From contig NZ_PNOS01000027.1 in assembly GCF_002869745.1 (NCBI RefSeq), positions 1 through 64,000 of the forward strand: DNA of 64,000 nucleotides. Reading direction: 5' to 3'. This document shows positions 1 to 6,151 of this stretch, one piece after another. Every line of letters starts with the position of its first letter. Positions within the stretch are counted from its first letter, which is position 1. Origin of the DNA: Oceaniglobus roseus (GTDB lineage Bacteria > Pseudomonadota > Alphaproteobacteria > Rhodobacterales > Rhodobacteraceae). The notes under the pieces are model-generated. The model saw only the letters and a list, made by a program, of their open reading frames with translations. It made no database searches and had not been told where the DNA came from. Position numbers and translations under genes: made by a program.

Positions 1-539
1 GCGAAGGCGGCGGCGAACAGCGGGAAGGGTCCGGGCGCCGCGCCCGCCAGCAGCGTCGGCGCGACCGCGGCGGTACAGACGCCGAGCAGCGCGCCGGTCT
101 CGCGCCAGGCGGCAAGGCGGACGTGGCCGCGGGGGCCGAGACGGTCGGCGGTCTGCACGCCTTGCGCGTAGAACACGATGGTGAGGTACGAGAAGCCGCT
201 GAACAGCCCGGTCAGCGTCAGCGCGAACCAGAGGACCGGCGCGACCGGCGGCGTCACCGCGAAGAGCCCCGCCATCGACAGCGCCATGACCGCCCCGGCC
301 AGCAGCACCGACAGCCCCCGGAACCGCCGCAGACGCTCGGCCAGCCAGCCGAGGGCCGGGTCCTGCACCACGTCGATCAGCCGCAGCCCCGCCAGCACCG
401 CGCCGAGCAGCCCCAGCCCGACCCCGTAGGAATCGACGTAGAACTTCGGCGCGTGGATGTAGATCGGCAGGCCCGCGCTCGCCAGCATGGCGGCGAAGAG
501 AGCGTAGCGGGCCAGACCGGCGGGATGGCCTTCCGTCAC
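1..539 (-). CDS. MFS transporter, N-terminal part (runs off the left edge)
   Basis: Reading left from a GTG at 537-539, about 179 codons stay open to the window edge. The protein opens with TEGHPAGLARYALFAAMLASAG and shows alternating hydrophobic helices, with the short charged cytoplasmic loop WLAERLRRFRG after helix 2 that is typical of the major facilitator superfamily. The GTG overlaps the TGA of the DUF1365 gene as GTGA, so it is the third gene of an operon with the FAD oxidase and DUF1365. In Rhodobacter sphaeroides a carrier of the GPH/MFS type occupies the same place in the RpoE-controlled RSP_1091-1087 cluster (recalled, not checked). The substrate is unknown. The C-terminus lies outside the window. 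Confidence 0.75.
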   Translation of the reverse strand, partial: MTEGHPAGLARYALFAAMLASAGLPIYIHAPKFYVDSYGVGLGLLGAVLAGLRLIDVVQDPALGWLAERLRRFRGLSVLLAGAVMALSMAGLFAVTPPVAPVLWFALTLTGLFSGFSYLTIVFYAQGVQTADRLGPRGHVRLAAWRETGALLGVCTAAVAPTLLAGAAPGPFPLFAAAF

Positions 540-1306
540 CGGCTGACCTCGTCGGCAGGGGGCAGCGGGCGGGGGCGATAGGCGGCGCCCTTCCACCAGA
601 GCTTCAGCGCCTGCCAGTGGATCAGCCCCAGCACCCGGCGCGATCCGAACGGGCGCCGCAGGCAGGCGGCGAGGATCCGCGCCGCGGTCAGCGGGCGGCG
701 GCGGCCGGTGAGGGTGGCGTAGACCCCGCCGCCCTCGGTGCGGTAGTCGATCCAGACGCCGATCCGCCCGGCCCCGATGTCGAAGCGGAAGCGGTAGCCG
801 CCGGTGACGGGCTGGAACGGCGAGACGTGGAAGATCTTCACCGCCTCCAGCGTGTCCTCGCGGCCGATCGGGCGCAGGTCGGCGTGGTGGCAGAGATAGG
901 AATGGCGGTCGCCGAAGGTGTTCGTGACCTCCGCGATCACCGCGACAAGCTCGTCGCCCGCGTCGCGGATCAGCCAGAAGCTCACCGGGTTGAAGACGTG
1001 GCCCAGCACCCGCGGCTGCGCCAGGAGCTCGATCCGGGCGGGGTCGGGCAGCCCGTGGGCGGCCAGCACCGCGCGCACCCAGGCGGCCCCATGACCCGCG
1101 CCGGGCGCGCCGCCGTGGTCGCGGTCCTGCAGCGACATCAGCCCGGCCCGGTTTCGCCCGAACAGCGGCGGCGTCGCCACCCCGGCCTCGGCGTCGAGCA
1201 GGACATAGTCGATGGAATAGCGGAAGGCGTTCGCCACCGCCCCGTGCCGGCCGTGGAAGGTCAGCCCGTCGACATGGTCGATTCGGTGCACGGCTCCGGG
1301 GCTCAC
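536..1306 (-). CDS. DUF1365 family protein
   Basis: About 256 residues starting GTG at 1304-1306 with MSPGAVHRIDHVDGLTFHGRHG. Recognisable DUF1365 signatures are the early H-x-R stretch, LLAQPRVLGHVFNPVSFW, EVTNTFGDRHSYL and KIFHVSPFQP. The family is of unknown biochemistry but is nearly always coded beside an FAD-dependent oxidase and often a cyclopropane-fatty-acid-synthase-like methyltransferase, so a role in modifying membrane fatty acids is inferred. It overlaps the FAD oxidase by 4 bp (GTGA) and the MFS gene by 4 bp, indicating translational coupling. In the R. sphaeroides counterpart this operon belongs to the singlet-oxygen RpoE regulon. The start was chosen because it gives the 4-bp overlap and family-like length. 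Confidence 0.85.
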   Translation of the reverse strand: MSPGAVHRIDHVDGLTFHGRHGAVANAFRYSIDYVLLDAEAGVATPPLFGRNRAGLMSLQDRDHGGAPGAGHGAAWVRAVLAAHGLPDPARIELLAQPRVLGHVFNPVSFWLIRDAGDELVAVIAEVTNTFGDRHSYLCHHADLRPIGREDTLEAVKIFHVSPFQPVTGGYRFRFDIGAGRIGVWIDYRTEGGGVYATLTGRRRPLTAARILAACLRRPFGSRRVLGLIHWQALKLWWKGAAYRPRPLPPADEVSR

Positions 1307-2589
1307 GCCGCGACGCGCCCCTGTTCCATCGCCTGCGCGACGTCGAGCCCGCTGGCCAGCCCGTCCTCGTGGAAGCCGTTGCGCATCCAGGCGCCGCAGA
1401 ACCATGTCGCGTTCCGCCCGTTCATCGCCCGGATCTCCTTCTGCGCGGCCAGCGCGGCGAGGTCGTAGACGGGATGGGCGAACTCCACCTCGTCGTGGAT
1501 CTTCGCCGGGTCGATGGCCCGCGTGCTGTTCAGCGTCACGAACAGCGGATCGTCCATCGGGATCGGCTGGAGCGAGTTCATCCAGTAGGTCAGGTCGATC
1601 CGCTCCGACACCTTGTCCGCCGCCTCGGTATAGACCCAGCTGGCCCAGGCGGCGCGACGCTTCGGCATCATCCGCGTGTCCGAGTGCAGCACCGCGCGGT
1701 TCGGCTGGTAACGCACGGCCGAGAGCGCCGCGCGCTCGTCCGGACCGGCATCGGCAAGCATGGCCAGGGAAACGTCGGAATGGGTGGCGAGCACGACCTC
1801 GTCGAAATGCTCGGCCTCCTGCCCCGCCACGCGCACCCAGGCGCCGCTGCCGTCCCGCCTGACCTCGGCCACCGGCGCGCCGAGCCGCAGGTCGGCGCCC
1901 CTGCGCTCCAGCGCCGCCTGGAGACGGCGGACGTATTCGACCGAACCGCCCCGCACCGTGTACCACTGGTGCTGCCCGGTGACGTTCAGCAGCGCGTGGT
2001 TCTCGAAGAAGCGGATCATGGCATGGGCGGGAAAGTCGAGGATCCCCTCCTTCGGGGTCGACCAGATCGCGCCCGAGAGCGGCAGGATATAGTAGTCGCG
2101 GAACCACGGCCCCGTCCCGAGCCGGTGCAGGAAGTCGCGGATCGTCATCGAGGGATCGTCGGCCAGGGCCACCGCGCGGCGGTTGAAGGTCAGGATGTCG
2201 GCCAGCATCCTTAGGTAGGCCGGGTTCAGCGCGTTCCTCTTCTGGGCGAAAAGCGTGCGCATGTCGCGCAGCGCGTATTCCAGCCGGCCGCCGCCGATGG
2301 AGGCGCCGAAGCCCATGTCGCTTTCGGCGACCGGCACGTCCAGCTCCTCGAACAGGCGGACCATGTTGGGATAGTTCACGCGGTTGAAAACGATGAAGCC
2401 GGTGTCCACCGGCTGGTCCCCCCGCTTGCCCGCCATGACGGTGCGGGCATGGCCGCCCAGCCGCGGCTCGGCCTCGAACAGGACGACGGCGTGGCGGGCG
2501 GACAGGGCGTGGGCCGCCCCCATGCCGGAAATGCCGCCACCGATCACGGCGATGCGGCGGGCGGGCGGAGCGGCGGTCTCGAACGGCAT
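1303..2589 (-). CDS. FAD-dependent amine-oxidase-like protein of the RpoE/ChrR cluster
   Basis: About 428 residues. The N-terminus MPFETAAPPARRIAVIGGGISGMG gives a classic dinucleotide-binding GxGxxG, followed by the FEAEPRLGGHA segment of NAD(P)/FAD amine oxidases. The rest resembles the cyclopropane-fatty-acid-linked oxidase usually called COG2907. The start at 2587-2589 was chosen over a longer one at 2628 because it sits at the family N-terminus and is preceded by GAGG. It is divergent from rpoE-chrR and coupled to the DUF1365 gene. The R. sphaeroides counterpart RSP_1091 is, from memory, RpoE-controlled and needed for furan fatty acid formation; the same job is inferred here, not shown. 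Confidence 0.88.
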   Translation of the reverse strand: MPFETAAPPARRIAVIGGGISGMGAAHALSARHAVVLFEAEPRLGGHARTVMAGKRGDQPVDTGFIVFNRVNYPNMVRLFEELDVPVAESDMGFGASIGGGRLEYALRDMRTLFAQKRNALNPAYLRMLADILTFNRRAVALADDPSMTIRDFLHRLGTGPWFRDYYILPLSGAIWSTPKEGILDFPAHAMIRFFENHALLNVTGQHQWYTVRGGSVEYVRRLQAALERRGADLRLGAPVAEVRRDGSGAWVRVAGQEAEHFDEVVLATHSDVSLAMLADAGPDERAALSAVRYQPNRAVLHSDTRMMPKRRAAWASWVYTEAADKVSERIDLTYWMNSLQPIPMDDPLFVTLNSTRAIDPAKIHDEVEFAHPVYDLAALAAQKEIRAMNGRNATWFCGAWMRNGFHEDGLASGLDVAQAMEQGRVAA

Positions 2590-2612
2590 GGCACCTCGTC
2601 TGGTTGGCGTGT

Positions 2613-2629
2613 GTTGCATACGCAGCAAC
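2613..2629. promoter_or_regulatory. Inverted repeat GTTGC-N7-GCAAC in the divergent intergenic region
   Basis: Perfect 5-bp arms (2613-2617 and 2625-2629) around a 7-bp spacer, just upstream of the FAD oxidase start. On the minus strand it overlaps a weak RpoE-like candidate: TAATCC at 2643-2638 with GTAT 16 nt further on. It could be an operator for an additional regulator or chance symmetry. Confidence 0.3.
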
Positions 2630-2664
2630 GGAGCTTCGGATTAAATAGTTTTCCGACAGTCGAG

Positions 2665-2692
2665 TGATCCGGGTGCGTCAATGCACCGTAAT
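2665..2692 (+). promoter_or_regulatory. Candidate RpoE (ECF11) autoregulated promoter
   Basis: TGATCC at 2665-2670, then 17 nt, then GTAA at 2688-2691. As I recall it, R. sphaeroides RpoE promoters have TGATCC at -35 and a GTAA-like -10 at this distance. It lies about 115 nt before the rpoE start used here, which fits positive autoregulation of rpoE-chrR. An in-frame ATG at 2681 falls inside this promoter, which argues that translation begins further downstream. Confidence 0.65.
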
Positions 2693-2806
2693 TGCTACAT
2701 GGAAAGAACGGATCTACTCACGCAGCCTGTCGCGCCCGCCGCGCGGCGTCTCCCCGGTGGGGGGGCCACAGCGCATCTCGTGTCGGAAGACCTGGACAGA
2801 AAGACG

Positions 2807-3352
2807 ATGAGCCCCGCTCGATTCCTTCAGGACTGGACAAGCCACGTCCTGCGTATCCGCGACGAACGCGATGCCGACGCGTTCGCCGACCTGTTCGCGC
2901 ATTTCGCGCCGCGGGTGAAGAGTTTCCTGCTGCGCTCCGGCGCCTCGGACACCCTGGCCGAGGAATGCGCGCAGGAGGTGATGGTGACGGTCTGGCACAA
3001 GGCCCACCTGTTCGACCCGGCGCGCGCCGGGGTGTCGACCTGGATCTACACCATCGCGCGGAACAAGCGGATCGACGCGCTGCGAAAGCAGCGGCGCCCC
3101 GAGCCGGAAGAGTTGACCTGGGGCCCGGAGGAAGAGCCGGACCAGACCGAGGTGCTGGCGCTCCAGCAGGATATCGGGCGGCTGACAGAGGCGCTCGCCA
3201 CCCTGCCCGAGAAGCAGCGCACCCTGGTCGAACGCGCCTATTTCGCCGATCTCAGCCACTCCGAGATCGCCGCCGAGACGGGACTTCCCCTCGGCACAAT
3301 CAAGTCGAGGCTACGGCTGGCGCTGGAACGGCTGCGCCATGCGATGCAGTAA
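2807..3352 (+). CDS. rpoE: RNA polymerase ECF sigma factor RpoE (ECF11, singlet-oxygen response)
   Basis: About 181 residues from ATG 2807. Region 2 contains AEECAQEVMVTVWHKAHLF and the stretch TWIYTIARNKRIDALRKQ. Region 4 ends with the helix-turn-helix LPLGTIKSRLRLALERLR. The match to R. sphaeroides RpoE is close by eye, including RRPEPE in the linker. The frame is open further upstream, but earlier starts fall within or next to the promoter and add residues absent from the family. It is followed by its anti-sigma factor chrR after 12 nt. Known role in the family: transcription of genes that counter singlet oxygen made by photosensitisers; released when ChrR is degraded. Confidence 0.93.
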   Translation: MSPARFLQDWTSHVLRIRDERDADAFADLFAHFAPRVKSFLLRSGASDTLAEECAQEVMVTVWHKAHLFDPARAGVSTWIYTIARNKRIDALRKQRRPEPEELTWGPEEEPDQTEVLALQQDIGRLTEALATLPEKQRTLVERAYFADLSHSEIAAETGLPLGTIKSRLRLALERLRHAMQ

Positions 3353-3364
3353 CATGGAACGGAA

Positions 3365-4012
3365 ATGAGCAAGATCACACACCACCTCAGCGAACCGCTT
3401 CTGATGGGCTATGCCGCAGGCAGCCTGCCCGAGGCGTTCAGCCTGCTGGTCGCCTCCCACGTCAGTCTCTGCGACGAGTGCCGCGCGCAGCTCGAAACCT
3501 ACGAGACGCTGGGCGGCGTGGTCCTGGACGGCTGCGGCACCTGCGAGATGGCGCCCGGCGCGCTGGACGACGCGATGGCGCGGATCCTCTGCGCCCCCCC
3601 CGCCCCCGAGGCGGCGCGGCCCGGCAAGTGCCCGGTCCTCCCCCGCCCGCTGGTGGAACAGATCGGCGGCGGGCTGGACGCGGTGCGCTGGCGTCCGCTC
3701 GGCGGCGGCGTGCGCCATGCACGGCTGAAGGCCGACGGCTCGGCCACGGTGCGCCTGCTGCACATCCCGGCCGGCACGAAGGTGCCCGACCACGGGCACC
3801 GGGGGATCGAGCTGACCATGGTGCTGCAAGGCGCCTTCTCGGACGGGGACGAGCGGTTCGGGCGCGGCGATGTCGAGATCGCGGATGCCGACCTGCACCA
3901 CACCCCGGTTGCCGAGGCCGGTCAGGACTGCATCTGCCTCGCCGTGACCGACGCGCCGCTGAAGTTCAACGGCGTGCTGCAACGGCTTGTGCAGCCCTTC
4001 CTCGGGATCTGA
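3365..4012 (+). CDS. chrR: Anti-sigma factor ChrR (zinc ASD plus cupin domain)
   Basis: 215 residues. The N-terminal zinc anti-sigma domain carries H6/H7, H32, C36 and C39 (SHVSLCDEC), the ZAS ligand set that binds RpoE. The C-terminal cupin (about 105-195) carries H143, H145, E149 and H178/H179, matching the second metal site needed for singlet-oxygen response in R. sphaeroides ChrR. Extra cysteines (C57, C60, C76, C89) lie in the linker. It is cotranscribed with rpoE. By family knowledge it holds RpoE inactive until singlet oxygen triggers its proteolysis. All expected metal ligands are present, so it should be functional. Confidence 0.93.
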   Translation: MSKITHHLSEPLLMGYAAGSLPEAFSLLVASHVSLCDECRAQLETYETLGGVVLDGCGTCEMAPGALDDAMARILCAPPAPEAARPGKCPVLPRPLVEQIGGGLDAVRWRPLGGGVRHARLKADGSATVRLLHIPAGTKVPDHGHRGIELTMVLQGAFSDGDERFGRGDVEIADADLHHTPVAEAGQDCICLAVTDAPLKFNGVLQRLVQPFLGI

Positions 4013-4076
4013 CGGGCCAAGCGCCTTGCGGACCCTCCCTTGCCGCGTCACACAGGGGGCAAAGGGAGGATCCGGA

Positions 4077-4973
4077 ATGACACAGGAAAACATCGGCTTC
4101 GTCGGCGTCGGGCTCATGGGGCACGGGATGGCGAAAAGCCTTCTGGCCGCGGGATACCCGGTGACGGTCATCGCGCACCGCAACCGCACGCCGGTCGAGG
4201 ATCTGCTCTCGCACGGCGCGACCGAGGCGGAATCGCTGGCCGATCTCGCCGCCGCCTCGTCCATCGTCCACATCTGCGCCCCCGGCTCTCCGGAGGTCGA
4301 GGCGGTGGTCGATGGCCTGATGCCTACGCTGAAGCCCGGCGCGGTGGTCGTCGACTGCTCGACCTCCGACCCGAACTCGACCGCCATGCTGGCGGCGAAG
4401 CTGGCGGAGGCCGGGTTCCACATGGCCGACGCGCCGCTCGGCGGCACGCCGGTGCAGGCCGAGGCCGGGAAGCTTTCGACCATGGTCGGCGCCAGCGACG
4501 AGGTGTTCCAGCGGCTGAAGCCGGTGCTGGAGGCCTGGGCGGGCACCGCTGTCGTCCACCTCGGGCCGAACGGCGCGGGGCACAAGATGAAGCTGCTGAA
4601 CAACTTCCTCTCCCTCGGCTACGGCGCGATGTATGCCGAGGCGCTGGCGCTGGCCCAGAAGGTCGGGATCAGCATCGAGCAGTTCGATTCGGTGATCCGC
4701 GGCAGCCGCATGGACTGCGGCTTCTACCAGACCTTCATGGGCTACGCGCTGGAGGGCAACCGCGAGGCGCACAAGTTCACCCTGACCAACGCGCTGAAGG
4801 ACCTGCGCTATCTCGAGGCCATGGCCGACGGCGTGAACATGGCCAACCCGGTGGGCAACGCGGCCAAGAACAGCTTCGCCATGGCGCACGCCATGGGCGG
4901 CGACGGCCCCGAGGACTATGTCCCGCACCTCGTCGATTTCGTCGCGCGGCGCAGCGGGGTGAAGACCGGCTGA
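4077..4973 (+). CDS. NAD(P)-dependent beta-hydroxyacid dehydrogenase (HIBADH/GarR-like)
   Basis: About 298 residues from ATG 4077, chosen because GGGAGGA sits just upstream and the protein then opens directly with the Rossmann strand IGFVGVGLMGHGMAKSLL. Family hallmarks: DAPLGGTPVQAEAGKLSTMVG (substrate-binding DxPxSGG variant), and GAGHKMKLLNNFLSLG with the catalytic lysine. Members reduce or oxidise 3-hydroxyisobutyrate, tartronate semialdehyde or similar small beta-hydroxyacids; the exact substrate cannot be told from sequence. It stands alone between chrR and the oxidase operon, with about 200 nt to the next gene. Confidence 0.88.
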   Translation: MTQENIGFVGVGLMGHGMAKSLLAAGYPVTVIAHRNRTPVEDLLSHGATEAESLADLAAASSIVHICAPGSPEVEAVVDGLMPTLKPGAVVVDCSTSDPNSTAMLAAKLAEAGFHMADAPLGGTPVQAEAGKLSTMVGASDEVFQRLKPVLEAWAGTAVVHLGPNGAGHKMKLLNNFLSLGYGAMYAEALALAQKVGISIEQFDSVIRGSRMDCGFYQTFMGYALEGNREAHKFTLTNALKDLRYLEAMADGVNMANPVGNAAKNSFAMAHAMGGDGPEDYVPHLVDFVARRSGVKTG

Positions 4974-5170
4974 AAGGACCCCTTTTGGCGATCAGGGACC
5001 GGCAGAAATCCGTCCGGCGCGGGGAACCGGAACGCCGGACGCGCGTTCGCGCAGCAAGCCCGTCGCGCGTCCCCGGAGACCCTGCCGATCACGACAGCGG
5101 CGCAGATTTCGAGGACGACGACGATGCGGGCCGCTCCGGAGACGATGCCAGACCAGACCGGAACCCCCGC

Positions 5171-6151
5171 GTGAGGGTGCGGTCCCGGCTTCCTTTCGCC
5201 CTTCTTCCGGGACTTCCCGGCTGCACCGGCCGCCAGTCCGTCCTCGACACCGCGGGAACCGACGCCCACACGCTGCTGACGATGTTCTGGGTCATGCTGG
5301 CGGGGCTGGTGGTGATCTGGGTCGCGGTCAACGGCATGATGCTGGTGTTCCGCCACCTCAGCCCGCGCCGCCATGACGAGGCGCTGGCCCGCAAGATGAT
5401 CGTCGGCGGCGGGATCATGCTGCCCACCGTCGTGATCTCGGCCCTGCTGGCCTGGGGGCTGTCCGTCATGCCCGACCAGCGCGCGCCGGGCGACGGTCTC
5501 AGGGTCGAGGTGATCGGCGAGCAGTGGTGGTGGCGGGTCCATTACTGGCCGGAGGGCGCCGAGGCGCCCGTCGTCTCGGCCAACGAGGGGCGGCTGCCGG
5601 GTGGCCTGCGCACCGAGTTCGATCTGCACAGCGACAAGGTGATCCACTCGTTCTGGGTGCCCGCGCTCGGCGGCAAGATGGACATGTTCCCGGGCCGCCG
5701 CACGATGATGTCGCTGCACCCCGACGAGGCGGGCGTGTTCCGCGGCCAGTGCGCCGAGTTCTGCGGCGCCTCCCATGCGCTGATGGCCTTCGAGACGGTG
5801 ACGATGCCGCCCGAGGACTTCGCCGCCTGGCTGGAGCACGAGGCCGGACCGGCGGTCCCGCCCGAGGGCGAGGTGGCCGAGCGCGGCGCGGTGGTCTTCG
5901 CCGAACAGGGCTGCGGCGCCTGCCACGCGGTGCGCGGCACCGCGGCGCAGGGACAGGTCGGCCCGGACCTGACCCATGTCGGCAGCCGCCACAGCCTTGG
6001 CGCCGGGATCCTCGAGCCGACGGTGGAGAACTTCGCCGCCTGGATCGACCACACCGGCGATCTGAAGCCCGAGGTCGAGATGCCCGCCTACGACGATCTG
6101 CCCGGGGACGACCTGACGGCCCTCGCGACCTTCCTGATGGGGCTGAAATGA
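5171..6151 (+). CDS. coxB: Cytochrome c oxidase subunit II, caa3 type (lipoprotein, fused cytochrome c)
   Basis: About 326 residues from GTG 5171 (GTG 5177 also possible). The signal peptide RSRLPFALLPGLPGC ends in a lipobox with C18, followed by GRQSVLDTAG typical of caa3 subunit II. Two membrane helices (about 37-60 and 78-99) precede the CuA domain: H159, C194, E196, C198, H202 and M205. A C-terminal cytochrome c carries C248GACH252 and a candidate Met ligand in VEMPAYDDL. It accepts electrons from soluble or membrane cytochrome c and passes them to subunit I. The start is uncertain because no strong ribosome site is visible. It overlaps ctaD by ATGA, starting the oxidase operon. Confidence 0.9.
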   Translation: MRVRSRLPFALLPGLPGCTGRQSVLDTAGTDAHTLLTMFWVMLAGLVVIWVAVNGMMLVFRHLSPRRHDEALARKMIVGGGIMLPTVVISALLAWGLSVMPDQRAPGDGLRVEVIGEQWWWRVHYWPEGAEAPVVSANEGRLPGGLRTEFDLHSDKVIHSFWVPALGGKMDMFPGRRTMMSLHPDEAGVFRGQCAEFCGASHALMAFETVTMPPEDFAAWLEHEAGPAVPPEGEVAERGAVVFAEQGCGACHAVRGTAAQGQVGPDLTHVGSRHSLGAGILEPTVENFAAWIDHTGDLKPEVEMPAYDDLPGDDLTALATFLMGLK

